Positions 50,082 to 60,997 are shown, counted from the first letter of the stretch. The stretch: DNA of 64,000 bases from JAVDCA01 sp035293985 (GCA_035293985.1 DATGLS010000037.1:124001-188000), one strand, 5' to 3'. Translations and numbers: made by a program. Notes: a model not told the origin generated them from the sequence alone.

Positions 50082-51671
50082 ATGACCACTCCGCGCGTTC
50101 TCATCTCCGATGCCCTCTCGCCTGCCGCCGTGCAGATCTTCAAGGATCGCGGCGTCGAAGTCGACTTCCAGCCCAATCTCGGTAAGGACAAGGACAAGCT
50201 CGCCGCGATCATCGGCGATTATGACGGCCTCGCGATCCGCTCGGCCACCAAGGTGACGCCGAAGGTGCTCGAGAAGGCGAGATCGCTGCGCGTGATCGGC
50301 CGCGCCGGCATCGGCGTCGACAACGTCGACATTCCGGCGGCGACCGCCAAGGGCATCATCGTGATGAACACGCCGTTCGGCAACTCGATCACGACGGCCG
50401 AGCATGCCATCACGCTGATGCTGGCGCTTGCCCGCCAGATCCCGCAGGCCGACGCCTCGACCCAGGCCGGCAAGTGGGAGAAGAACCGCTTCATGGGCGT
50501 CGAGATCACCGGCAAGACCCTCGGCGTGATCGGCTGCGGCAATATCGGCTCGATCGTCGCCAATCGGGGCATCGGGCTGAAGATGAAGGTGATCGCCTAT
50601 GATCCGTTCCTCTCGCCAGAGCGCGCGCTCGACCTCGGCGTCGAGAAGGTCGAGCTCGACGACCTGCTCCGGCGCGCCGACTTCATCACCCTTCATACCC
50701 CGCTCACCGAAAAGACCAGGAACATCCTCGACGCCAAGGCGCTGGCGAAGACCCGCAAGGGCGTGCGCATCGTCAATTGCGCGCGGGGCGGCCTCGTCGA
50801 CGAGGCGGCGCTGCGCGCGGCGCTCGACTCCGGGCACGTCGCCGGCGCCGCCTTCGACGTGTTCGTCGAGGAGCCGGCGACCGCCAATCCGCTGTTCGGC
50901 CACGCCAATGTCGTATGCACGCCGCATCTCGGCGCCGCCACCACCGAGGCGCAGGAGAACGTCGCGCTGCAGGTCGCCGAGCAGATGTCCGACTATCTGC
51001 TGCGCGGCGCGATCTCCAATGCGGTGAACTTTCCGTCGATCACCGCCGAGGAGGCGCCGGGCCTCAAGCCTTTCATCGCGCTCGCCGAAAAGCTCGGCTC
51101 GTTCGCAGGCCAGCTCACCGAGACCGGCCTCAAGAAAGTGCAGATCTCCTATGAGGGCGACGTCGCGCGGATGAACACCAAGGCGCTGACCTCGGCGGCG
51201 GTCGCCGGCCTGCTGCGGCCGATGCTGCAGGACGTCAACGTCGTGTCGGCGCCGATCGTCGCCAAGGACCGCGGCATCGTGGTCGAGGAGGTCACGCGCG
51301 AGGCGGCAGGCGACTATGAGAGCCTGATCAGCGTCACTGTCCAGACCGAGAAGCAGACTCGCGGCGTCTCCGGCACCGTGTTCGCCGACGGCCGCCCGCG
51401 CATCGTCAACATCAAGGGCATCCGCATGGACGCCGAGTTCGGCCCGTCGATGATCTACATCACCAATCTCGACAAGCCCGGCTTCATCGGCCGGTTCTCG
51501 TCGACGCTCGGCGAGGCCGGCATCAACATCGCGACCTTCCATGTCGGCCGCGAGGCGCCCGGCGGCAACGCCGTCGCGCTGATCGAGATCGATGGCGAGC
51601 TGCCCGCCGACGTGCTCGCGAAGGTGCGCGCGCTGCCGCAGGTGCAGCAGGCGCGGCCGCTGAAGTTCTGA
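50082..51671 (+). CDS. serA: D-3-phosphoglycerate dehydrogenase (long, ACT-containing type)
   Basis: A 529-aa NAD-dependent enzyme for the first step of serine synthesis. The N-terminal catalytic part has GRAGIGVDNVDIPAAT, the nucleotide motif LGVIGCGNIGSIVANRGIG, and catalytic residues in NCARGG (Arg), DVFVEEP (Glu) and TPHLGA (His). Then comes the intervening domain and a C-terminal ACT domain (IYITNLDKPGFIGRFSSTLGEAGINIATFHVGR) for serine feedback. GAGAAG is upstream of the ATG. Confidence 0.97.
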   Translation: MTTPRVLISDALSPAAVQIFKDRGVEVDFQPNLGKDKDKLAAIIGDYDGLAIRSATKVTPKVLEKARSLRVIGRAGIGVDNVDIPAATAKGIIVMNTPFGNSITTAEHAITLMLALARQIPQADASTQAGKWEKNRFMGVEITGKTLGVIGCGNIGSIVANRGIGLKMKVIAYDPFLSPERALDLGVEKVELDDLLRRADFITLHTPLTEKTRNILDAKALAKTRKGVRIVNCARGGLVDEAALRAALDSGHVAGAAFDVFVEEPATANPLFGHANVVCTPHLGAATTEAQENVALQVAEQMSDYLLRGAISNAVNFPSITAEEAPGLKPFIALAEKLGSFAGQLTETGLKKVQISYEGDVARMNTKALTSAAVAGLLRPMLQDVNVVSAPIVAKDRGIVVEEVTREAAGDYESLISVTVQTEKQTRGVSGTVFADGRPRIVNIKGIRMDAEFGPSMIYITNLDKPGFIGRFSSTLGEAGINIATFHVGREAPGGNAVALIEIDGELPADVLAKVRALPQVQQARPLKF

Positions 51672-51674
51672 CTT

Positions 51675-51753
51675 GTAGCCCGCATGGAGCGAAGCGGAAT
51701 GCAGGGACAGGCTTTCTCCGGATTGCGGCCCTACGCGCCTCCATTCGGGCTAC
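51675..51753. repeat. Dispersed palindromic repeat (GTAGCCCG type)
   Basis: GTAGCCCGCATGGAGCGAAG begins 3 nt after the serA stop and is answered by CTCCATTCGGGCTAC (51739-51753). It is a second member of the family at 33592-33658. It may act as the serA terminator. The rest of the gap to 51919 shows nothing else. Confidence 0.72.
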
Positions 51754-51919
51754 GCTCCTGACGAGGGATGCGCGTCACGCAAGTGAATCCAGACAGCGCC
51801 CTCGCAAAAAATCTAGCCGTGCAGGCCGCCAAATCGCCGCGCACAGGCCTCAGGGAAACCGCAGTTCCACACGTTCCTTCCGGCGGCGCGCGTTCGCGCG
51901 CAGCACGGAGCAATCTGCC

Positions 51920-53623
51920 ATGCGACATTTTCCGCTCGTCTTGACGCTGTCTTGCGCCGTCGCGCTCGCGCGCGCGGCATCCGCCGCCGAGCTCGACGTG
52001 GGCTCCGCTATCGATGCCGTCACGGTCTATCCGGACGGGGCCGCCGTCACGCGTATCATCCATGTCGACGTCCCGGCAGGCGATAGCGTGCTGTTCGCAC
52101 GCGACTTCCCGCCATCGCTCGACCCCGCGACGCTGCGCGTCGAAGGCGAGGGCGGCGCGCATCTCACGATGGGCGCGATCGACGCGCGCCCGCCGCGCTC
52201 CGAGCCGCCGCGCGTGATCCCCGAGCTCGACGCGAAACTCGAGGCGCTGCAGGACGAGCGCACCGCGCTCGACGACAAGATCGCCGCCGCCACGGCGCGC
52301 AAGCGGTTCGCACTGCGCTTCGCCGAAAAATCTCCGGCCGGGCTCGGCGAGAAGGGCGAGGCCCGTCCGCTGGCCGACTGGCGCGCGGCCTTCGCGGCGG
52401 TCGCCGACGAGGTCGCGACCGCCGACGAGGCGATCCGGGCGGCCCGCATCCGCCAGCGCGAGATCGATCGCGAGCGCCAGCGCCTCCAGGCGCAGCGCAC
52501 CGCCAATCCGCCGCGCAAGATGGAGGTGCGCATCGATCTCGCCGCCGACGCCCCGACCGCGGCGACGTTCCGCGTCACCTACATGGTGCCGGGGGCGCGC
52601 TGGCGGCCGCTATACGACGCGCGGCTCGATTCCGGCGCGCGCGACCGCAAGCCTTCGCTCGAGCTGGTGCGCCGCGCCGAGATCCTGCAGCAGAGCGGTG
52701 AGGACTGGAGCGGCGTCGCGCTCTCGGTCTCGACCGTGCGCACCGCGCGCGGCGGCAACGCGCCGGAGCTTCCTCCGCTCCTGGTGGGATACCTGCTGCC
52801 GCCGCCGCCGCCGGCGTCGGCGCCGATGGCGAAGCGCGAAGACCGCGACGCCGCCAGCGAGGCCGATCAGAACGCGCGCGCTCGCGGACACCTGAGTTAC
52901 GTGCCGAGCTCGCCCCTGTCGGACGACGAAGTGCCATTGAGCGGTGGATTGCTCGCGCAGGAGCAGAATGCCACCTTCGCGACCGGCGGTTTCCAGGCGG
53001 TCTTCCGCATCCCCGGTCGCGTCAGCGTGGCGACGAACGAGGGCGCGAAGAGCTTCCGCATCGGCGGCACGACCATTACGCCCGACCTGCTGGTGCGCGC
53101 GACGCCGGTGGTCGACGCGACCGCCTACCTCGAGGCCGACTTCAAGCAAGGCGAGGAGGCGCCACTCCTGCCCGGCGTCATCTCGCTCTATCGCGACGGC
53201 GTCTTCGTCGGGCGCAGCCGGATGGCGCTGACGCCGAAGGACGAGACGGTGCGGCTCGGCTTCGGCGTCGACGACCAGGTCAAGGTCGCGCGCGTCACCA
53301 TTCGCAAGCAGGAGGGCTCGACCGGGCTCATCTCGACCGCCAAGACCGACGAGCGCGAGTTCAGGATCACGGTGCGCAACGGGCACGTGATCCCGATCCG
53401 CGTGAGCATCGAGGACCAGATCCCGGTCAGCGAGATCGACGACGTCAAGGTCGAGATGCTGGCGTCCACCACGCAGCCGACCGAGCGCGACGTGCGCAAC
53501 CGGCGCGGCGTGCTCGGCTGGACCTTCACGGCGGCGCCCGGCGAGGCGCACGAGATCAACCTCGGCTGGTCGGTGCGTTGGCCTTCCGGCAGGACCGTCG
53601 TGTACGGACCGGGGCAGTCGTAA
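51920..53623 (+). CDS. DUF4139 (mucoidy inhibitor MuiA-like) exported protein
   Basis: A 567-aa periplasmic protein. Signal peptide residues 1-23 (ending AASAAE), then the DUF4140-like N-terminal part VTVYPDGAAVTRIIHVDVPAG. A coiled coil spans about residues 105-200 and the DUF4139 beta domain begins FRVTYMVPGARWRPLYDARLDS. A Pro-rich loop (LPPPPPASAP) interrupts at about 290-305, and conserved TPKDETVRLGFGVDDQVKV is near the end. Family function unknown; MuiA-like proteins are linked with envelope phenotypes by name only. Confidence 0.85.
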   Translation: MRHFPLVLTLSCAVALARAASAAELDVGSAIDAVTVYPDGAAVTRIIHVDVPAGDSVLFARDFPPSLDPATLRVEGEGGAHLTMGAIDARPPRSEPPRVIPELDAKLEALQDERTALDDKIAAATARKRFALRFAEKSPAGLGEKGEARPLADWRAAFAAVADEVATADEAIRAARIRQREIDRERQRLQAQRTANPPRKMEVRIDLAADAPTAATFRVTYMVPGARWRPLYDARLDSGARDRKPSLELVRRAEILQQSGEDWSGVALSVSTVRTARGGNAPELPPLLVGYLLPPPPPASAPMAKREDRDAASEADQNARARGHLSYVPSSPLSDDEVPLSGGLLAQEQNATFATGGFQAVFRIPGRVSVATNEGAKSFRIGGTTITPDLLVRATPVVDATAYLEADFKQGEEAPLLPGVISLYRDGVFVGRSRMALTPKDETVRLGFGVDDQVKVARVTIRKQEGSTGLISTAKTDEREFRITVRNGHVIPIRVSIEDQIPVSEIDDVKVEMLASTTQPTERDVRNRRGVLGWTFTAAPGEAHEINLGWSVRWPSGRTVVYGPGQS

Positions 53624-53645
53624 GTACTGCTGCTTCCCTTCTCCG

Positions 53646-53782
53646 CCTCATCCTGAAGGAGCACGGCCGCACTTGCGGCCGTGCGTCTCGAAAGATGGGC
53701 GCCGGATGCAAGCGGCAGCGGCCGCCATCGTCCTTCGAGATCCCTCGCGCGAAGTACGCGCGAGGTCCCTTCAGGATGAAGG
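53646..53782. repeat. Dispersed palindromic repeat (CCTCATCCTGAAGG...CCTTCAGGATGAAGG)
   Basis: A 137-bp palindromic element with outer arms CCTCATCCTGAAGG and CCTTCAGGATGAAGG and inner arms around GTCTCGAAAGATGG and CATCGTCCTTCGAGA. It also carries inner hairpins (GGCCGCACTTGCGGCC; CTCGCGCGAAGTACGCGCGAG). It occupies the convergent gap after the DUF4139 gene and supplies the stop codon (TCA at 53771-53773) of the DMT gene. Related element: 28186-28242. Confidence 0.85.
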
Positions 53783-54685
53783 CGGGTCTGGCATTTCGCC
53801 CGCTGCTGATTTCCTCGCCGCGATCGCTACGCCGGCGATCACCAGCACGTAGCCGACGGCGTGGAACGGTTGCGGGCGCTCGCCGAGGAAGAGGATGGCG
53901 AGGATCGAGCCGAACACCGGCATCAGGTGAATGAACGGCGCCGCACGGTTGGCGCCGATCAGCTCGATGCCGCGGTTGAGGCAGAAATAGCCGAGCACCG
54001 AGGGGAAGATCCCCACATAGGCGAAGGCCGCGAGCGTGCTCGGCTCGATCACGGCGACGTGGCCGGTCGCGAGCTCGTAGGCGACCGGCGGAATCATGAG
54101 AATGGCGCTGGCGCCGATCGTCGCGGCGAGAAACGAGAGCGGATGCATCGCTGGCCGCACCCGCAGCAGCGCCGTGTAGAGCGCGTAGAAGACGAGCGCG
54201 ACCAGGATCATGATATCGCCGATGTTGAAGCCGAAGTGCGTGAGCACGCCGATGTCGCCGTGGCAAACGATGATCAGCGCGCCGGTGAGCGAGGTCGCAA
54301 TGCCGGCGGCCTGAACCAGCGTGAGCCGATCGCGAAACAGCGCGAAGCTCCACAGCGCGACGAACAACGGTGCGACCGACTGCAGCAGCAGCGAGTTGAT
54401 CGCCTGCGTGTAGTGCAGCGCCAGGTAAGCGATCACATTATAGCCGGCCGAGCCCGTGATCGCGAAGACGAAGATCATGAGCACGCTGGTCCGGATCGCC
54501 GGCCAGTCGCGCCGGACCTGGTCCCATACGAACGGCAGCAACACCGCCAAGGCGACCGCCCAGCGCACGAAGGTGAGCGTCGCCGGCGGCACGAGATCGA
54601 TTGCGGCACGCCCCACCACGGTGTTGCCGGCCCAGAACAGCGAGCAGAGCACCAGCAGAAGATATGGGCGGGCGAGCAGGCGCAT
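53771..54685 (-). CDS. DMT superfamily transporter (EamA)
   Basis: A 304-aa ten-helix permease with two EamA repeats: LLLVLCSLFWAGNTVVGRAAIDLVPPATLTFVRW in the first and LVALVFYALYTALLRVRPAMHPLSFLAATIGAS in the second. It probably exports a metabolite or amino acid. I chose ATG 54685 because the first helix starts there; the open frame upstream is Arg/Trp-rich and overlaps repeats. Its last residues (PPSS*) and stop are inside a dispersed repeat. Confidence 0.87.
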   Translation of the reverse strand: MRLLARPYLLLVLCSLFWAGNTVVGRAAIDLVPPATLTFVRWAVALAVLLPFVWDQVRRDWPAIRTSVLMIFVFAITGSAGYNVIAYLALHYTQAINSLLLQSVAPLFVALWSFALFRDRLTLVQAAGIATSLTGALIIVCHGDIGVLTHFGFNIGDIMILVALVFYALYTALLRVRPAMHPLSFLAATIGASAILMIPPVAYELATGHVAVIEPSTLAAFAYVGIFPSVLGYFCLNRGIELIGANRAAPFIHLMPVFGSILAILFLGERPQPFHAVGYVLVIAGVAIAARKSAAGEMPDPPSS

Positions 54686-55074
54686 GCGGGCAGGGAGCGA
54701 ATGACGAGTGGCGAGCACGGGACGAGCCGGCCACGAGGTAGCGCTCCCATTCGTTACTCGCCATTCGCCAGTCGCGCACGTCACCCGTACGTCTCCCCAT
54801 CTCGCCCGCCCCCATTCCGCCGCGCTCACGCCCTAGGGAAAACGAATTGGCAGGCTTCTCAGGGGGGTGGAATCGGCTACCATGACGGCTCGGCGCACGT
54901 GATAGCGGCAGGCGCCTATGGCGCGCGCGTTGACATCAACCATACGTGGTCCGGGCCGGGCCGTTGCCTTGCACTCAGGGGCGGCATCCTCTATCCCCGC
55001 GGCGTCCCGGTCTATGCGCTTCATCCGGCTTGAGAATTTGGCTGGATCGGGGAGACGGGCGGGAAGGGTCGTTC
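54686..55074. other. Gene-free gap before purA
   Basis: 389 bp without a supported gene. The left part has GCGAATGACGAGTGGCGAG (about 54697-54715), answered in reverse by ATTCGTTACTCGCCATTCGCC (54749-54769); a similar ATTCGCTA-N-ATTCGCCATTCGC run is at 58355-58384. TTGACA at 54930-54935 is a possible -35 element for purA but no good -10 follows. Nothing else is seen. Confidence 0.5.
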
Positions 55075-56364
<1,290 letters not shown>

Positions 56365-56456
56365 GCGAGATTAGGCGAGCAGTCTGAGCATGATCGCGAT
56401 AAGTGGACATCGGTCTACGGATGAGATCGTGCTCGAAACATAACGACTGAACCTGG

Positions 56457-58322
56457 ATGGCCGACTACTACCCCCTGATCGCCAAGGCGGTCGCCGGTCT
56501 GGACAAGAGCACCGGCGAGGCGCGCCGTACGCTGTATGTACGTGCGCGCGAGGCGCTGGTGACGCAGCTGCGCGGGGTGGTGCCGGCGCTGTCGGAGTCG
56601 GAAATCACGCGCGAGCGCCTCGCGCTCGAGGAGGCGATCCGCAAGGTCGAGGCGGAAGCGGCGCGCAAATCGCGCTTCGATCCGCCGCCCGAGCGCAAGC
56701 GCGTCGACGGTCCCGAGCCGCCCAAGAGCACGATAAACCTGGCGCCGCAGCCGCCGCGTCCGGCGGCGCCGGCCTCGAACGGGCAGGGCGAGCAGGACGG
56801 ATCGGAAGGGTCGACCTTGTCCGGCACCGCCGCCGATCTGCGCCGCCGCAACCCAGCGCCGCCCGAACGCAGCACGTTGTCGAACGACGGGCTGCAGGGC
56901 TTTCGCAACGTCGTCGCCGACGCCGAGGATCTCGGCGACGCGACCGCGCAGGGGAGCCGCGCGGCGCGTGAAGCATACAACCAGATGCCGGCGCCCAGTC
57001 CCGAGTTCGATCGGCTTGAGCCGCGGCTCGAGCCGGACGGGCTGCGCGCGCGCGAGCGCCGGCCGTCCGCGCGCGAGCAGCGCCGCGACCCTCCGCGCGA
57101 GCAGCCTCCGCCGCCGTCGAGCCGTTCGGCGCGCCCGCCGGCGCGCGACGGGTATCCGCGTGAGCCGGTCTCGCGCGACATGCCGGCGCGCGACGGCGCC
57201 GTACGCGAGCCGCGGCGCGATCGCTCCCCGCCGCCCCCGCCGCCGCGCGAGCGGCCGCCGGGGCGCAATTCGGCAGGTTCGCGCGACGGCAATTCCCGCG
57301 CGACTCTGCGCGACATGGACGATTTCGATCGGTCCTCGCAGATGGAGCCGGCGAGGGCCGACGAGTTCTCGGCGCATGATTTTGCCAACGACTTCGACGC
57401 CGCTCCGACGGCCGCCCCGGATTTCGATTTCGACGCGGCGCAAGGCCGCGGGCGCGGACGTCGCCGCGCCGAGGCGATGGAGTCGCAGGCCCGCCATCAC
57501 GAAGCCGACGCCAGGCCACGCGGCCGGCTGCTCGCTTATCTTGCGATCCTCGTGGTGCTGATGGTGATCGGTGGCGGCGCGGCCTATGAGTGGCGCCCTA
57601 TCGTCGCGACCATGCGCGGGCTCGTCGCCTCGCGCGATACCCCTCCGCCGGCGCCGCAGGAGAACCCGCCCGGGCCGTCGCAGAAAAAGTTCAACGACCG
57701 CATCAACTCGAACGATTCCGCTGCCCAGCCCGGTCCGCAAAGCGCCCAGAACACGCAGAACGCCGACCAGGGCGGCGCCGCGGTCGCGCAGCGCGTCCTG
57801 CTCTACGAGGAGGATCCGAACGATCCGCAAGGCAAACGCTTCGCCGGCTCCGCCGTCTGGCACCTCGACAACGTGTCGCCCGGCGCCAACCAGCCGCCCG
57901 AGCCGGTGGTGCGCGCCGACATCGAGATCCCCGAGCGCAAGATGACGGTGAAGTGGGTGCTCAAGCGCAACACCGACAAGACGCTGCCGGCGAGCCACAC
58001 GATCGAGATCACGGTCTCGCTGCCGCCCGATTTTCCCCACGGCGGCATCAAGACCATCGCGGGCCAGTACATGAAGGACACCGAGGACCAGCTCGGCGTT
58101 CCGCTCGCCGGATACGCCGTCAAGGTCACTGACACCTATTTCCTCATAGGGCTCTCGGCGGTCGATTCGGAACAGCAGCACAATATCGAGCTGCTCAAGA
58201 AGCGCCCGTGGTTCGACATGCCGATCGTCTTCAATGACGGCCGGCGCGCCATCCTGGCGGTCGAGAAAGGCGTCCCCGGCGACCGCATCCTCACCGCCGC
58301 ATTTGCGGGATGGAAACAGTAG
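56457..58322 (+). CDS. Large Pro/Arg-rich single-span membrane protein, unknown function
   Basis: A 621-aa protein in three parts. Residues 1-75 are a conserved-looking helical head (ADYYPLIAKAVAGLDKSTGEARRTLYVRAREALVTQLRG). Residues about 75-350 are low-complexity, Pro/Arg/Asp-rich and likely disordered. One membrane helix (about 356-376, LLAYLAILVVLMVIGGGAAYEW) is followed by a C-terminal folded domain (VLLYEEDPNDPQGKRFAGSAVWHLDN ... RAILAVEKGVPGDRILTAAFAGW). I recognise it only as a type seen in rhizobia-like genomes. It sits between purA and rpoH, no clear operon. Confidence 0.72.
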   Translation: MADYYPLIAKAVAGLDKSTGEARRTLYVRAREALVTQLRGVVPALSESEITRERLALEEAIRKVEAEAARKSRFDPPPERKRVDGPEPPKSTINLAPQPPRPAAPASNGQGEQDGSEGSTLSGTAADLRRRNPAPPERSTLSNDGLQGFRNVVADAEDLGDATAQGSRAAREAYNQMPAPSPEFDRLEPRLEPDGLRARERRPSAREQRRDPPREQPPPPSSRSARPPARDGYPREPVSRDMPARDGAVREPRRDRSPPPPPPRERPPGRNSAGSRDGNSRATLRDMDDFDRSSQMEPARADEFSAHDFANDFDAAPTAAPDFDFDAAQGRGRGRRRAEAMESQARHHEADARPRGRLLAYLAILVVLMVIGGGAAYEWRPIVATMRGLVASRDTPPPAPQENPPGPSQKKFNDRINSNDSAAQPGPQSAQNTQNADQGGAAVAQRVLLYEEDPNDPQGKRFAGSAVWHLDNVSPGANQPPEPVVRADIEIPERKMTVKWVLKRNTDKTLPASHTIEITVSLPPDFPHGGIKTIAGQYMKDTEDQLGVPLAGYAVKVTDTYFLIGLSAVDSEQQHNIELLKKRPWFDMPIVFNDGRRAILAVEKGVPGDRILTAAFAGWKQ

Positions 58323-58397
58323 CGCGCGAAGGCCAAATGCGAAAAGGGAGCAGCTATTCGCTACCCCCCCATTCGCCATTCGCTGATTTTCAGATCT

Positions 58398-59306
58398 TCA
58401 GTGCATCGGCTGCGGCGCGTAGGCGGCCGGCGTCTCCATGGCGGCGACGCGGTTGCGCACCGCCTTCTGCACCTTCTCGAACGCGCGCACCTCGATCTGG
58501 CGCACGCGCTCGCGTGAGACGTTGAACTCGGCCGCGAGGTCTTCCAGCGTGACCGGCTCCTCGGCCAGACGACGGGCCTCGAAGATGCGCCGCTCGCGCT
58601 CGTTGAGCACGCCCAGCGCGTCGGTCAGCGCCTTCTTGCGATTGTCGAGCTCCTCCGTATCGGCGAGCGTCGTCTCCTGGCTGACATGGTCGTCGACCAG
58701 CCAGTCCTGCCACTCGCCCGCGTCGCCTTCCTCGCGAATGGGCGTGTTGAGCGAGGCGTCGCCGCCGAGCCGGCGGTTCATGTCCACCACGTCCTGCTCG
58801 GTGACGCCGAGCCGCTTGGCGATCAGCTTCACCTGGTCGGGACGCAGGTCGCCTTCCTCCAGGGCCGAGATGCGGCTCTTCGCCTTGCGCAGATTGAAGA
58901 ACAGCTTCTTCTGGTTCGCCGTCGTGCCCATCTTCACCAGCGACCACGAGCGCAGGATGTATTCCTGGATCGCCGCCTTGATCCACCACATCGCGTAGGT
59001 GGCGAGACGGAACCCCTTCTCGGGCTCGAAGCGCTTGACCGCCTGCATCAGGCCGACATTGCCTTCCGAGACCACCTCGGAGATCGGCAGGCCATAGCCG
59101 CGATAGCCCATGGCGATCTTGGCGACGAGGCGGAGATGGCTGGTGACGAGCTTGTGCGCCGCGTCGCGGTCGCCATGCTCGCGCCAGCGCTTGGCGAGCA
59201 TGTACTCTTCCTGCGGTTCCAACATCGGGAACCGGCGAATTTCTTCGAGATAGCGGGACAGGCCGGATTCGGCTGTCAAGATTGGCAGTGCTGCCGTGCG
59301 GGCCAT
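58398..59306 (-). CDS. rpoH: RNA polymerase sigma-32 factor
   Basis: A 302-aa heat-shock sigma factor. Region 2 shows LRLVAKIAMGYRGYGLPISEVVSEGNVGLMQAVKRFEPEKGFRLATYAMWWIKAAIQEYI, and the RpoH box QKKLFFNLR is at residues 132-140. Region 4 is NERERRIFEARRL...VTLEDLAAEFNVSRERVRQIEVRA. GGAGG is just before the ATG. Next to an RluA-family gene on the same strand, a common alphaproteobacterial order. Confidence 0.97.
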   Translation of the reverse strand: MARTAALPILTAESGLSRYLEEIRRFPMLEPQEEYMLAKRWREHGDRDAAHKLVTSHLRLVAKIAMGYRGYGLPISEVVSEGNVGLMQAVKRFEPEKGFRLATYAMWWIKAAIQEYILRSWSLVKMGTTANQKKLFFNLRKAKSRISALEEGDLRPDQVKLIAKRLGVTEQDVVDMNRRLGGDASLNTPIREEGDAGEWQDWLVDDHVSQETTLADTEELDNRKKALTDALGVLNERERRIFEARRLAEEPVTLEDLAAEFNVSRERVRQIEVRAFEKVQKAVRNRVAAMETPAAYAPQPMH

Positions 59307-59556
59307 GATAGCGCCCTCCTTCGTTTAAAGCCCCCGATAGCGGCGGGCCATGAGTGCCGTCGCTCGTCGAGCCGACGGCGCAAGTCCTGTGTGCGGTCGC
59401 GAAACCCGATCGCAGGTGCAGCATACACGGCACCCTGGGTCGAGGGATAGTCTGCCGGCCGTCACTTCACCGTGACGCCCGCGTGACCCAACATTGCCGC
59501 GATTTAACCTATTGGCTGCCCACAGGAATTCATGCCCGCCGGGGCCGGTCCTGAGA

Positions 59557-60588
59557 TCAACCGGCGGCACGGGGATTCGTTCCGCGCAATGCCTTGCGCA
59601 GAAAGTCGAGGTCTGAAGGCAACTGCGAACGGTAGACTTGATGCTGTCCCGTAATCGGGTGTTCGATGCCAAGTATATGGGCATGCAGGGCTTGTCTGCC
59701 AAGACCCAAGAGCGCCGCCCGTGCTGGCTCGCCGAGCAGCGCCCCCTTGGTGCGGAACCCGGCACCGTAGACATGGTCGCCGAGGAGGGGGTGGCCCATT
59801 GACGCAAGGTGAACGCGAATCTGGTGGGTCCGGCCGGTCATGAGCCGGCACAGCAGCAGGCTGGCAATCGGCTTGCCGTCGGTCGCGTAATACCGCTCCA
59901 GCACCTCATAATGAGTGACGGCCGCCCGTCCGTCCTGCCGGACCGTCATGCGCTCGCGTGCCTGGGAATGACGGCCGAGCGGCTTGTCGATGGTGCCGCG
60001 CGGGCGCTCCGGGACTCCCCAGACGAAGGCCAGATAGGCACGCTCCAGCGGCCCGGTACGGCCGTGGTCCGCGAACTGCTTGGCCAACGCCTGGTGTGCC
60101 CGGTCGTTCTTCGCCACCACCATCAACCCAGTCGTGTCCTTGTCGAGTCGGTGCACGATACCGGGGCGCTTGACCCCGCCGATCCCCGACAGCCCCGCGC
60201 CGCAATGGGCGATCAGCGCATTGACCAGCGTGCCGGTGCGGTTGCCGGCGGCCGGATGGACAACCAAGCCTTTGGGCTTGTCGATGATGATCAGATCATC
60301 GTCCTCATGGACGATGGCGAGCGGGATCCTTTCCGCTTGCGGCGCCGCCTCCTCGGACGGCGGCACGACGACCGTCAGCCGATCGCCCGCATTGACGCGG
60401 TGCCCGGGATCGCGGATCGTGCGTCCGCCGATGGCGACATGGCCGGCGAGCACGAGCGCCTTGAGCCGCGTGCGCGACAGCGCCGTCACGTGGGCGGCGA
60501 GCACGCGATCGAGGCGCTCGCCGCCTTCCTCGGCGCCGACCGTCACGCTATCGAGGTGGCCCTCGAATCGAGCTTGCTCTTCGCCCAT
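59557..60588 (-). CDS. RluA-family 23S rRNA pseudouridine synthase (RluD-like)
   Basis: A 343-aa enzyme isomerising uridines in 23S rRNA. An N-terminal S4 RNA-binding domain (ERLDRVLAAHVTALSRTRLKALVLAGHVAIGG) precedes the catalytic domain with Asp 149 in GIVHRLDKDTTG, and later LCRLMTGRTHQIRVHLASMGHPLLGD. Length and S4 domain favour RluD. ATG 60588 is chosen from the family start; upstream frame is open but not conserved. It is 250 nt before rpoH on the same strand and divergent (24 nt) from the DUF6476 gene. Confidence 0.93.
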   Translation of the reverse strand: MGEEQARFEGHLDSVTVGAEEGGERLDRVLAAHVTALSRTRLKALVLAGHVAIGGRTIRDPGHRVNAGDRLTVVVPPSEEAAPQAERIPLAIVHEDDDLIIIDKPKGLVVHPAAGNRTGTLVNALIAHCGAGLSGIGGVKRPGIVHRLDKDTTGLMVVAKNDRAHQALAKQFADHGRTGPLERAYLAFVWGVPERPRGTIDKPLGRHSQARERMTVRQDGRAAVTHYEVLERYYATDGKPIASLLLCRLMTGRTHQIRVHLASMGHPLLGDHVYGAGFRTKGALLGEPARAALLGLGRQALHAHILGIEHPITGQHQVYRSQLPSDLDFLRKALRGTNPRAAG

Positions 60589-60612
60589 GATGCTATCGAT
60601 GGCCAATAACAG

Positions 60613-60972
60613 ATGACCTTCTCGTCGTCCGCCGCGCCTTCTGGTCCCGCGCCGGGTAACCCGGTTCCGGATGCGGCCCAGAGCCAGTTCATCGCCCGCG
60701 TGCGCTGGATGATGCTGATCTCCGGCGCCACCACGGTGATTGCGATTGCGGCGGTTCTCGGCGTGATCGGCTACCGTCTTTTGCACCAGGAGGGAAGCGG
60801 CCCGCCTGACGTGACGGCGCTCCTGCCCAAGGGCGCCCGGGTGGTCTCCGCCGGCGTCGCTGGCGACCGCATCGCGGTCACCGTGGAGGTGAACGGCACC
60901 GTCGAGGTCCGCACATATGACGCGAAGACCCTCCGCGCCATGGGCACGCTGAAGTTCGCGACACAGCCTTGA
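60613..60972 (+). CDS. DUF6476-like single-span membrane protein
   Basis: A 119-aa protein with an N-terminal hydrophilic part, one membrane helix (about residues 32-54, WMMLISGATTVIAIAAVLGVIGY) and a periplasmic strand domain (KGARVVSAGVAGDRIAVTVEV). It matches small alphaproteobacterial proteins often labelled DUF6476. Function unknown. It is divergent from the pseudouridine synthase gene; a CT/GA-rich hairpin follows its stop. Confidence 0.7.
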   Translation: MTFSSSAAPSGPAPGNPVPDAAQSQFIARVRWMMLISGATTVIAIAAVLGVIGYRLLHQEGSGPPDVTALLPKGARVVSAGVAGDRIAVTVEVNGTVEVRTYDAKTLRAMGTLKFATQP

Positions 60973-60997
60973 CGGTCATGCGAAAGGTGCCAGCGCT

